A stretch of DNA of 64,000 nucleotides from an uncultured SAR86 cluster bacterium (lineage in GTDB: Bacteria > Pseudomonadota > Gammaproteobacteria > Magnimaribacterales > D2472), in contig CAJIYI010000001.1 of the NCBI GenBank assembly GCA_905181595.1, forward strand, positions 401,938 to 465,937, in the 5' to 3' direction. The notes under the pieces were generated by a model, which did not search any database, was not told the origin of the DNA, and saw nothing but the letters and a program-made list of their open reading frames with translations. The stretch's first letter is position 1, and the number at the start of each line of letters is the position of its first letter. Positions 16,623 through 25,303 of the stretch are shown here, piece by piece. The position numbers were made by a program, and so were the translations under genes.

Positions 16623-18216
16623 TCTAGGTCTAAGCTGGCGTGCATTAACTATCTACGCAACTTTAATCATCATTTTTTGCATAGTAATGTTCAGAATTTT
16701 TGCCATACAATTTAATGATAGAGATTTTCTGGGATCTAAGGGCGAGAGAATGCTTAACACTTCTAGGGTTATTACTGCATTACGAGGAGGAATCTATGAT
16801 CGGAATAATTTTCCACTGGCAGTATCTGTTGTGCAATACAATCTTTTTGCCTTACGTAATTTTTCAAAGGAAGAGTATTCTGCAATTAAAAAAATTCTTG
16901 CAATCAATCAATCATTTGATGAGATAGATGAGTTAAAGAGAAAATCATTATTATTTTCTAACTTAGATTTTTCTCAACACGAAAGAATTAAAGCCTTGCG
17001 TCTTAATGGGGTGGAAATAGAGTCATTTCAAAAGCGTTATTATCCTCTTGGAGAACAAGCATCACCATTCATTGGTTTCGCAGGAAAGGATGGTAATGGC
17101 TTGGAAGGCCTAGAAAATATCTTAGATGATAGATTGTCTGGTATTGCCGGAATGGAAATAGTAACAAGAAATGCTAGCAGGAAACCCAAAGAAGTTAGTC
17201 CAGTTACTCCTGGCCAAAACTTTAACTTAACTATTGATAGCAGAATTCAATTTTATACTTTCAAGCATCTTTCAAGATTTATCAATGCTAATAATGCCAA
17301 AGGAGGCAGTGCAATTGTGTTGGATAATCATTCTGGTGAAATCTTAGCAATAGCTAGCTATCCTTCTTACAATCCAAACAGCCGATCAAGAATTATTCAA
17401 AGAAATAGGGTGCTGGTTGATGCTTTTGAACCTGGATCAATTATTAAACCATTGGTTCTGGCCAAAGGAATTGATTTAGGCCTTATTAGCCTTGATCAGG
17501 TGATAGATACCAGCCCCGGTTTTATAAGCCTCAATAATAGAAAAATTTCGGATCCAAGAAATTATGGAGAATTAAGCTTTAAGGAAATTATTCAGAAATC
17601 TAGTCAGGTTGGCGCCTCAAAACTCGCCCTTATGATTGGAGTAGATGGCCTAACTTCTAGCTATAAAGCGTTTGGTTTATCCAAACCGTCTAATATCTTT
17701 TTCCCTGGTTTAGCCTATGGCACCATTAACACTAGACCAAATATTTCTGATCATGAAATTGCAAGTTTAGGTTTTGGCTACAGCATGACTGCTTCTGCCC
17801 TTCAGATAGCTCAAGCTTATTCCGTATTTGCAAATGATGGCTACCTAAAAGATTTTAAAATCTTTCAAAATGATGAGGAAGTTTATCAGCAGAGAGTTAT
17901 ATCAAGCAAAACAGCATCACAAGTATTACTTGCCTTAGAGTCTGTGGTCAAAGATGGTACTGGTAAATTAGCTTCAATTACTGATCACTCAGTTGCTGGA
18001 AAGACTGGAACATCCCATAAACCTAGTTCTAGCGGCGGCTATGATAAAAGTAAGTATATTTCTTCTTTTGCAGGCATTGCTCCTTTAAGCTCGAAGCGAC
18101 TTACTATCTTTGTTAGTGTGGAGGAGCCTGGATTGAATAATTATTCAGGAGGCATGGTTGCTGCTCCCTTATTTGCAGCTATTTCAAAAGATGTATTAAA
18201 TTATCTTGATGAATAG
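16612..18216 (+). CDS. ftsI: Septal peptidoglycan transpeptidase FtsI (PBP3), atypical SxN motif
   Basis: Class B penicillin-binding protein that crosslinks septal peptidoglycan with FtsW. Starts at GTG 16612. The 534 aa have an N-terminal transmembrane helix (about 14-31), a pedestal domain with ALRGGIYDRN, and a transpeptidase domain. The active-site Ser276 and Lys279 lie in PGSIIKPLV and the KTG box is residues 464-466 (AGKTGTSHK). The middle SxN motif, normally SSN in this enzyme, reads Ser330-Ser331-Gln332 (codon CAG at 17605-17607). Context is normal: ftsL before and murE after with overlap. Whether Gln serves in catalysis is unknown. Confidence 0.95.
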   Translation: MKNNLGLSWRALTIYATLIIIFCIVMFRIFAIQFNDRDFLGSKGERMLNTSRVITALRGGIYDRNNFPLAVSVVQYNLFALRNFSKEEYSAIKKILAINQSFDEIDELKRKSLLFSNLDFSQHERIKALRLNGVEIESFQKRYYPLGEQASPFIGFAGKDGNGLEGLENILDDRLSGIAGMEIVTRNASRKPKEVSPVTPGQNFNLTIDSRIQFYTFKHLSRFINANNAKGGSAIVLDNHSGEILAIASYPSYNPNSRSRIIQRNRVLVDAFEPGSIIKPLVLAKGIDLGLISLDQVIDTSPGFISLNNRKISDPRNYGELSFKEIIQKSSQVGASKLALMIGVDGLTSSYKAFGLSKPSNIFFPGLAYGTINTRPNISDHEIASLGFGYSMTASALQIAQAYSVFANDGYLKDFKIFQNDEEVYQQRVISSKTASQVLLALESVVKDGTGKLASITDHSVAGKTGTSHKPSSSGGYDKSKYISSFAGIAPLSSKRLTIFVSVEEPGLNNYSGGMVAAPLFAAISKDVLNYLDE

Positions 18217-19645
18217 CATATCAAGCGTTTCTTCTTATTTTAATGTTGCTTGCAATATTGAGAAACTTATTCTTGGTATTACTGATGACTCAAGAGACGT
18301 AAAGAATGGATATTTATTCGTAGCTAGAGCTGGTATAAATTCTCATGGCATAAAGTTTATAGACAATGCTATTTCAAATGGCGCTGTGTGCATTCTTAGT
18401 GATCAGCCCAAGCCAAATGGAGTAAAGATTCCATTCATCTCTAGTAAGAATCTTGAAAGCTTACTAATTAAATTTTTATTTAACTTTTATGACCTTGATG
18501 AAGATCATTTCTTGGTTCACGGGGTGACAGGAACTAATGGCAAAACATCTACTACTTTTATGGCTCATCAAATTATAAGGAAACTTAAAAAACCCTCCTG
18601 TTATATTGGAACTCTTGGAGCAATCATAAATGATGAATTAATTTCCACTAAAGGCAATACAACCCCAGGCATATTTGAGCTATTTGAGCTTTTAGGCGAC
18701 ATCCAATCTAATGAACAAACATTTATTTTTTTAGAAGTATCCTCACATGCATTAGAGCAAGAGCGACTGCTCTCATTGCCTTTTCATCGAACTATGCTTC
18801 TAAATATTAAATCAGATCATTTGGATTATCACCGATCTCTTGAGCAATATATTAAAGCTAAGCTCTCAATATTTAATCTCCACTCAGCAAGTACCCCGAT
18901 GGCTTTCATAGACTCTTCTTTAGTGGCATCTAATTTAAACACCTCGGAGCACAAAGAAAGAATTCAATTTATTAGCGCTCAAGATTCATCAGCACCTTTT
19001 TATTTTAAAACAAAATTTACTGATGACGGTTCGTCTACAATTAAATTTCAATTGCCTAATTGTAGCTTCTTAATTGAAATTTCATTGTTTCCTCAATTCA
19101 ATCTTGATAACTTTGCTTGTGCGATAGCTCTAATTTCTGATTCAATTTCAAAGAATGAACTCGAGGCAATAGACTATTCAGATATAAGCTTGCCCCCAGG
19201 AAGAAGTGAGTTACTGCGGTTGGACAGAGGTGATGTGTTTATTGATTTTGCGCATGATCCAGATGCTATGGAAAATATATTATCCGCATTATCACAATCT
19301 TATTCCGATATCTTGCTAATCTTTGGTTGCGGGGGTGAAAGGGATAAAGAAAAGCGCCCCAAGATGATGGAGGTCGCAGAAAATTATGCAAAAAAAATAA
19401 TTTTTACTTCTGATAATAATCGAGGAGAGGCATTCCAGCGAATAGTTGAAGATGCTACTGGTGCAAGTAAGTTTCAACATTTAACCGTTATACAGTCCAG
19501 ACAAGATGCAATCATGCAAGGCCTTGCATCTCTCACTAATCAAAATATCTTGGTAATATTAGGTAAGGGGCATGAAAGAACAATGGAAGAGGGCGGAAAT
19601 AAAATTCCATTTAATGATCGAGAATGTGTTCTAAGCAGCATATAA
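18209..19645 (+). CDS. murE: UDP-MurNAc-tripeptide synthetase MurE
   Basis: Mur ligase that adds the third stem-peptide residue, expected to be meso-diaminopimelate in this group. About 478 aa from the ATG at 18209, which overlaps the ftsI stop by 8 bases; a TTG at 18206 is less likely. The ATP site is GVTGTNGKTSTTF (about 106-118). LEVSSHALEQERL and LNIKSDHLDYH are typical. The substrate-selecting DNPR motif of mDAP-adding enzymes reads Asp-Asn-Asn-Arg here (codons 19412-19423): the Arg that contacts the second carboxylate is kept, the Pro is changed. Confidence 0.95.
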   Translation: MNSISSVSSYFNVACNIEKLILGITDDSRDVKNGYLFVARAGINSHGIKFIDNAISNGAVCILSDQPKPNGVKIPFISSKNLESLLIKFLFNFYDLDEDHFLVHGVTGTNGKTSTTFMAHQIIRKLKKPSCYIGTLGAIINDELISTKGNTTPGIFELFELLGDIQSNEQTFIFLEVSSHALEQERLLSLPFHRTMLLNIKSDHLDYHRSLEQYIKAKLSIFNLHSASTPMAFIDSSLVASNLNTSEHKERIQFISAQDSSAPFYFKTKFTDDGSSTIKFQLPNCSFLIEISLFPQFNLDNFACAIALISDSISKNELEAIDYSDISLPPGRSELLRLDRGDVFIDFAHDPDAMENILSALSQSYSDILLIFGCGGERDKEKRPKMMEVAENYAKKIIFTSDNNRGEAFQRIVEDATGASKFQHLTVIQSRQDAIMQGLASLTNQNILVILGKGHERTMEEGGNKIPFNDRECVLSSI

Positions 19646-19646
19646 A

Positions 19647-21002
19647 ATGAAATTTATTCAAAATACCAGTGACATATTATCAGCCTTGGGAATAGCAGGT
19701 AAACACAGATCTCTAATTAAAGATTTCTGTATTGATTCTAGAAAGGCAAAACAGCATTCGGTCTTTATAGGGCTCACCGGCTCAAATGAAGATGGGAGTA
19801 AATACTGTGATGATGCGTTTTCGAATGGAGCAGTATTTGCAATTATTAAAGCTAAAAAAGATATGAATGCCAATAAGCTTAAAGACAACACTCTTGGTGT
19901 CTCAAACCCAGAAAAAGCATTGGCTAAGTTGGCTCAAGTTACTTTAAAAAATTTTACAGGACCTGTCATTGGTATCACTGGTAGCAATGGCAAGACAACT
20001 ACCAAAAACATTCTTAGCGCAGGAATTAAAAATAGTTTCTCAACGTTTAAAAATTTTAATAACGAAATAGGGTTACCTTTATGTGCTTTGATGCTTGATT
20101 TAAACAATGAGGCAGCAATCTTTGAAATGGGAGCAGCAAAAAAGGGAGATATCCACTTTTTATCGAAAATCATCCAACCAGATATAGGTATTATTACTCA
20201 TATTGGCCACTCTCATTTATTGGGCTTAAATTCATTAAAAGGTGTCCTAGAGGTAAAGTCAGAATTAATTCATAACATTAAAAATAATGGTACTGCCATA
20301 GTGCCAAATGGCCCGCATTTAAATTATTGGAGAAGGTTAAGGAAAGATATTTCTTTTATAACATTTGGTTTAGACGATTCGGCTGAATTTTTTGCTAGCA
20401 ATATTGAGTCTTCTCCGGCAGGAACATCTTTTTCCATTTATTCTCAACATTTTAAAGATCAAATCCTGGTGAGCACACCTCTTATGGGGAATCATAATAT
20501 CTTAAATATTCTCGCTGCATTTTCTAGTGTCTATCAGTTAAATGGAGACATGAATTTTTTTCTTAAGTCATTGAAAAGCTTTAAAAATGAATCTCAAAGA
20601 CTTGAGTTTCAACCATGGATAAACCAATCAAACCTTATTAATGATTCTTACAACGCTAATCCTGATTCTGTCAAAGCTGCAATAGATGTGCTGCATCAAA
20701 TGAGAGGAAGAAAAATTATGATACTAGGAGATATGAAAGAGCTCGGAAGGTACAGAAAGAAATTTCACAAGGAGATTGGAGAGTATGCGAAAATCAAGAA
20801 TATAGACTTGTTCTTAGGCTTTGGCGACCTTGCTAAACATTCTGTTGATAGCTTTGGTTCTTCTGGCATATTTTTTAACTCAAAAATAGCCTTAACCGAA
20901 TTTTTAAAATCAGAAATTTCTAAGAAAGACTATGTTTTATTAAAGGGCTCAAGGGGTATGCGGATGGAAGAATTTATCAATATAGGAGACAGAGATGATT
21001 GA
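19647..21002 (+). CDS. murF: UDP-MurNAc-tripeptide-D-Ala-D-Ala ligase MurF
   Basis: Adds the D-Ala-D-Ala dipeptide made by Ddl to complete the UDP-MurNAc-pentapeptide. The 451 aa contain the ATP-binding loop GITGSNGKTTTKN (about 109-121), FNNEIGLPL (about 136-144), ITHIGHSHLLGLNSLKGV, and the C-terminal NDSYNANPDSVKAAIDVL with ILGDMKELG. It begins 1 base after murE and overlaps mraY by 8 bases. Confidence 0.97.
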   Translation: MKFIQNTSDILSALGIAGKHRSLIKDFCIDSRKAKQHSVFIGLTGSNEDGSKYCDDAFSNGAVFAIIKAKKDMNANKLKDNTLGVSNPEKALAKLAQVTLKNFTGPVIGITGSNGKTTTKNILSAGIKNSFSTFKNFNNEIGLPLCALMLDLNNEAAIFEMGAAKKGDIHFLSKIIQPDIGIITHIGHSHLLGLNSLKGVLEVKSELIHNIKNNGTAIVPNGPHLNYWRRLRKDISFITFGLDDSAEFFASNIESSPAGTSFSIYSQHFKDQILVSTPLMGNHNILNILAAFSSVYQLNGDMNFFLKSLKSFKNESQRLEFQPWINQSNLINDSYNANPDSVKAAIDVLHQMRGRKIMILGDMKELGRYRKKFHKEIGEYAKIKNIDLFLGFGDLAKHSVDSFGSSGIFFNSKIALTEFLKSEISKKDYVLLKGSRGMRMEEFINIGDRDD

Positions 21003-22080
21003 GCTTCTAGGAACATGGTTAATGGCTTATGACTCTGGATTTGATGTCCTGCGTTACCTTACTGTTAGGACTATTGGTGGAACATTAACTGCATTGCTTT
21101 TATCTATATTGCTAGGCCCATTAATTATTAGCCTGCTAACTAAAATGCAATTTTCACAATCTATCCGAGATGATGGTCCCCAGTCCCATCTTGCAAAAGC
21201 TGGTACGCCTACTATGGGCGGATTAATTATTATATTTTCACTATTAATTTCTACCTTGTTTTGGGCAGATTTAAAAAATCCTTATATCTGGATACTAATC
21301 TTTGTAACTCTTTCTTTTTCCAGCATTGGTTTAGCCGATGATTGGTTAAAAATTAGGCATAAGAGCTCTGAGGGGTTGAATGGAAGATACAAACTTTGTT
21401 TACAATTTATATTCTCCCTTGCTGCAATGCTATTTATGCTTAAAGTATCCCCAGAGGGAAATAATCAAATTTTTATCCTTCCTTTTGATAAAGAGTTTAT
21501 TTTTATTATTTCTCCACTTACTTTTTTGTGTATTAGTGTATTTGTAATTATGGGCTCCTCTAATGCAGTGAATTTAACAGATGGCTTAGACGGCTTAGCT
21601 ATCCTGCCATCTGTATTAATAGCTGCTGGCCTTGGCTTGATTGCTTATGCAATGGGTAATCAAATCATTGCAAATTATTTATTTATTCCGTTTCATCCTT
21701 TAACAGGTGAGTTAATTGTATTTTGTGGAGCCTTGATAGGTGCTGGAATAGGCTTTCTTTGGTATAACACTTATCCTGCTCAAATCTTTATGGGTGACCT
21801 CGGATCACTGACGCTAGGGGGTATTCTTGGAACGCTAGCTGTCTTAGTTAGACATGAAATAGTTTTTGCAATTATGGCAGGAGTATTTGTGATGGAGACA
21901 CTCAGCGTCATCATTCAAGTAGGCTCGTATAAAATTCGAGGCAAGCGAGTTTTTTTAATGGCTCCCATTCATCATCATTTTGAGCTGAAAGGCTGGGCAG
22001 AACCAAAAGTAATTGTTCGTTTTTGGATCATTACTTTTGTACTTGTTCTTTTCGCTTTAGCAACACTAAAGCTAAGATAA
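20995..22080 (+). CDS. mraY: Phospho-MurNAc-pentapeptide transferase MraY
   Basis: Integral membrane enzyme that makes lipid I by joining phospho-MurNAc-pentapeptide to undecaprenyl phosphate. The 361 aa have about ten transmembrane helices, the standard length. Catalytic motifs are visible: GTPTMGG at the first cytoplasmic loop (about 70-76), the Asp-Asp pair in GLADDWLK (about 112-119), NAVNLTDGLDGLA (about 189-201), and the histidine-rich LMAPIHHHFELKGW near residue 330. Confidence 0.97.
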   Translation: MIELLGTWLMAYDSGFDVLRYLTVRTIGGTLTALLLSILLGPLIISLLTKMQFSQSIRDDGPQSHLAKAGTPTMGGLIIIFSLLISTLFWADLKNPYIWILIFVTLSFSSIGLADDWLKIRHKSSEGLNGRYKLCLQFIFSLAAMLFMLKVSPEGNNQIFILPFDKEFIFIISPLTFLCISVFVIMGSSNAVNLTDGLDGLAILPSVLIAAGLGLIAYAMGNQIIANYLFIPFHPLTGELIVFCGALIGAGIGFLWYNTYPAQIFMGDLGSLTLGGILGTLAVLVRHEIVFAIMAGVFVMETLSVIIQVGSYKIRGKRVFLMAPIHHHFELKGWAEPKVIVRFWIITFVLVLFALATLKLR

Positions 22081-22089
22081 AAAAATTAA

Positions 22090-23160
22090 ATGACATCTTT
22101 AATATTTGGCTATGGTATGACAGGTCAATCATTTGACCGATACTTGACGAAGAATGGAGTTAAATTTGATATCTATGATGTCAAGCATGTTGATCACCCT
22201 AATGCATTCAGCAAACTTCCTAGTAAAGAGAAATTACAATCCTATGAGATGGTTTATATAAGCCCAGGCATCAATATTCTTGAGCTCTATCCCAACAAAG
22301 AATTTGAAAAAGTTAATTTTAAAACTGATTTAGATATATTTTTTGAAGAAGACAGCTCCATTAAAATAGGGATTACTGGAACAAATGGTAAAAGCACATG
22401 CTGCATGCATTTAAGTCAATTGCTTGATAATGCTGAAATATTAGGGAATTTTGGCAGACCGCTTCTTGATAGTATTAATTCTAAAAAAAAATACTCAATC
22501 ATTGAGCTGTCCAGTTTTCAGCTTGAAAAAATGAAAGATAATTTACTTGATTTTGGCGTTCTGTTAAATATCGCTCCTGATCATATTGACCATCACGGTA
22601 GTTTCAATAATTACATAAATGCTAAAAATAGAATTTTAGAAGCAAGTCAATCAACCACTGAAAATGGTCCCTTTGAAATATTCGAAATAATTACAGGAAA
22701 CAAGTACCAGGGAGGCTTGCAACCTCAAGATTTAATAAATTTACCTCATCGACTAGAAAAGATAATACTTAATAATCGAGCAATCATTATTAATGATTCT
22801 AAGTCGACCAATACAGATTCGTTAAAATACGCTCTAAGCAATGTCTCTGATGACTCTTGTGTGCATCTAATACTTATGGGAGACCCAAGCAAAGAGAGAT
22901 ATGATTCTTTATTGCTTTCCAAGCCGCAATATCTTTATATTTGTGGAAAGCATGCAGATCAGTTAAGCAGCAAGATAATTCATCGCAATAAGTCTATTTT
23001 TCAATCTTTAGAAGATACCTTGAAGCACATCAATCATAGCTTTGCTGGCAATGTAGAAATTTTATTTTCACCAGCTAATCCTAGCGGTAGGGATTATAAA
23101 AATTTTGAAGAGAGAGGTGAGCATTTTTTAAATTTAGCTCAAGAGATATTAAATGATTGA
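22090..23160 (+). CDS. murD: UDP-MurNAc-L-Ala-D-Glu ligase MurD (shortened central domain)
   Basis: Mur ligase that adds D-glutamate to UDP-MurNAc-L-Ala. The 356 aa are well short of the usual 430-450. Present are the Rossmann N-terminus (FGYGMTGQSF), the ATP loop GITGTNGKST (about 94-103), ELSSFQLE (139-146), NIAPDHIDHHG (160-170), LPHRLE (218-223) and INDSKSTNTDSL (234-245). Between AKNRIL (178-183) and LPHRLE only about 34 residues occur where about 90 are usual. The conserved G-x-H-N-x-x-N-A-L segment is missing there. No frameshift is evident. It could be a real deletion or a divergent minimal enzyme. Confidence 0.88.
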   Translation: MTSLIFGYGMTGQSFDRYLTKNGVKFDIYDVKHVDHPNAFSKLPSKEKLQSYEMVYISPGINILELYPNKEFEKVNFKTDLDIFFEEDSSIKIGITGTNGKSTCCMHLSQLLDNAEILGNFGRPLLDSINSKKKYSIIELSSFQLEKMKDNLLDFGVLLNIAPDHIDHHGSFNNYINAKNRILEASQSTTENGPFEIFEIITGNKYQGGLQPQDLINLPHRLEKIILNNRAIIINDSKSTNTDSLKYALSNVSDDSCVHLILMGDPSKERYDSLLLSKPQYLYICGKHADQLSSKIIHRNKSIFQSLEDTLKHINHSFAGNVEILFSPANPSGRDYKNFEERGEHFLNLAQEILND

Positions 23161-24256
23161 TAGAGAAAATATTTTAATTATCCTCCCATTTATCTGTCTT
23201 CTATTTATTGGCTTAGTCATGGTGACGTCTTCAAGTGTTTATGTCGCAGAAAAAATGTATGGCAATCCATTTCAATTTGCAGAAAAACATATCATTTTTC
23301 TTTGTTTAGGCATGATCACTTCCGTTATTGCTATTAGCATTCCTTCCAAATTATTTTATAACTATGATTGGTTTTTTCTGTTGGCCTCCTTTTTATTATT
23401 ACTGGCCTTGTTACTTCCAGGCATTGGAACTGAGGTGAATGGAAGTACGAGATGGATAAGACTTGGCCCAATCAATATCCAACCATCTGAAGTAAGTAAA
23501 TTGGCATTATTAATATACATTTCAGGATATTGCGTAAGACGATTAAGTGAGATTAATACAACTTTAGGGTTTTTTCGTCCCTTGATTGTTCTGGGTGGAT
23601 TTGGTCTATTGATAATGAATCAACCAGACTTAGGTTCTACTTTAGTAATTGGAATGCTTGTTATTGCTATATTATTTTTTGCAGGGATATCTTTTGTTCA
23701 ATTTCTTTTACTGGCATCTTTGATGATCGGATTAGCTGCATCAGCAGTATTTTTTTCGGCTTACAGATATGCAAGATTAATATCTTTTACTGACCCATTT
23801 GCATATTTTGATAAAGCTGGCTGGCAACTTGGTAATGCTCTGCTTGGTATTGGGCGAGGAGAATGGTTTGGAGTAGGTTTGGGAAATGGAATACAAAAAA
23901 ATTTGTATCTTCCTGAGCCACATACAGACTTCATTTTTGCTGTACTTGTAGAAGAGTTTGGTGTGACAGGTAGTTTAGTTTTACTTGCCCTGTATGCAGC
24001 CTTAATAATTGGTATTTTTAGGACAGCAATTAAAGCAATAGAGCTGGGAAGATTATTTGAAGGATTAATTGCATTTGGTGCTGGTGTATTGATTGCTGTG
24101 CAAGCCTTATTCAATATTGGAGTGAATTTAGGAATTTTACCTACGAAAGGTCTTACTTTACCTTTTATAAGTTACGGTGGAACAAGCTTAATTTTATTTA
24201 TGTTTATGATAGGTATGGTGCTTCGAATAAATCACGACAATAGGTCGATTAAATAA
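23153..24256 (+). CDS. ftsW: Septal peptidoglycan glycosyltransferase FtsW
   Basis: SEDS-family polymerase that extends glycan chains at the septum in partnership with FtsI. The 367 aa have about ten transmembrane segments. NGSTRWIRLGPINIQPSEVSKLAL (about 98-121) contains the family signature, and the catalytic-loop Asp is in NQPDLGSTLV (about 155-164). LPEPHTDFIFAVLVEEFG and the C-terminal LPFISYGGTSL are also diagnostic. It overlaps murD by 8 bases, and its TAA overlaps the murG ATG by 1 base. Confidence 0.97.
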   Translation: MIDRENILIILPFICLLFIGLVMVTSSSVYVAEKMYGNPFQFAEKHIIFLCLGMITSVIAISIPSKLFYNYDWFFLLASFLLLLALLLPGIGTEVNGSTRWIRLGPINIQPSEVSKLALLIYISGYCVRRLSEINTTLGFFRPLIVLGGFGLLIMNQPDLGSTLVIGMLVIAILFFAGISFVQFLLLASLMIGLAASAVFFSAYRYARLISFTDPFAYFDKAGWQLGNALLGIGRGEWFGVGLGNGIQKNLYLPEPHTDFIFAVLVEEFGVTGSLVLLALYAALIIGIFRTAIKAIELGRLFEGLIAFGAGVLIAVQALFNIGVNLGILPTKGLTLPFISYGGTSLILFMFMIGMVLRINHDNRSIK

Positions 24257-25302
24257 TGAGATTTTTAATCTCAGCAGCTGGGACTGGGGGACATGTTTTT
24301 CCAGCCCTTGAATTTTCTGCAGAGTGCATTAAAAATAATCATGACGTGCTTTGGATGGGCACAAAAACTGGATTGGAGAGCCGTAAGGTTCCCGAAAAAA
24401 ATATTCAATTCATGACTGTCCCCATGAGGGGTTTTAGGGGCAAAGGTCTTTTGAATAAATTCATATCAATTTTTGGCTTAGCAGCATCGATTGGAAAGAC
24501 AATTATCTTTTTATTTCAAAATAAAATAAATTTCGTAGTTTGTTTTGGTGGATACATTTCATTGCCAGTAGGAATTGCAGCTATTCTTTGTCGCAAGCAG
24601 CTAATTCTTCATGAGCAAAATGCTGTTATGGGAACTTCTAATAAGCTGCTAGCACCGTTTGCTAAGATAATATTTCTAGGAACTCCATTAGCTACGGTGT
24701 CTCAAAAGAATACTCAGCTGGTTGGAAATCCAATCAAGAGAATTTACAAACATCAGGATATGGCGCCCCCTAAATCTGATGAGTTAAAGATCTATGTCAC
24801 TGGTGGAAGTCTAGGTTCAGAATTTATTAACAAGAATATTCCCATTGCATTAAGCTCATTAAATATTCCAATAATGATTAAGCATCAATCAGGTCTGAAT
24901 AAATTAGATGGAGTTCAAAGTTTATATACTGGGAGAACCTCTAGCGATATTCAAGAATTCTATGAGACACCCTTAGAGAATATTTTATGGTCTGATTTTG
25001 TTATTTGCCGAGCAGGGGCTTTGACTTTAGCAGAAGTTACCAGCCTAAGTCGAGGTTGCATTATGATTCCTCTGCCTTCTGCTATAGATAACCATCAGCT
25101 TGAAAATGCCAAGCAGATTGAAAAACTCAATATGGGACTAATATACGAGGAATCAGCATCGCCTCAAGCCTTGCAAGAAAAATTAATCAATATTATTGAA
25201 AAAAAAATGCATCTTAGCTGGCAGAATAATACAAATTCAATTGATCATTTCCAAGCAGCTGAAAGGATGTTAAGTTCAATTTTACAAATCAATAATAGTT
25301 AA
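24256..25302 (+). CDS. murG: Lipid II-forming N-acetylglucosaminyltransferase MurG
   Basis: Peripheral inner-membrane GT28 enzyme that converts lipid I to lipid II. The 348 aa contain the N-terminal glycine loop SAAGTGGHVFPAL (about 5-17), a second glycine-rich loop VTGGSLGSEFINK (about 180-192), the UDP-GlcNAc site SDFVICRAGALTLAEV (about 248-263), and IPLPSAIDNHQLENA. Start and length fit the family, and the gene sits in its standard place. Confidence 0.97.
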   Translation: MRFLISAAGTGGHVFPALEFSAECIKNNHDVLWMGTKTGLESRKVPEKNIQFMTVPMRGFRGKGLLNKFISIFGLAASIGKTIIFLFQNKINFVVCFGGYISLPVGIAAILCRKQLILHEQNAVMGTSNKLLAPFAKIIFLGTPLATVSQKNTQLVGNPIKRIYKHQDMAPPKSDELKIYVTGGSLGSEFINKNIPIALSSLNIPIMIKHQSGLNKLDGVQSLYTGRTSSDIQEFYETPLENILWSDFVICRAGALTLAEVTSLSRGCIMIPLPSAIDNHQLENAKQIEKLNMGLIYEESASPQALQEKLINIIEKKMHLSWQNNTNSIDHFQAAERMLSSILQINNS

Positions 25303-25303
25303 A

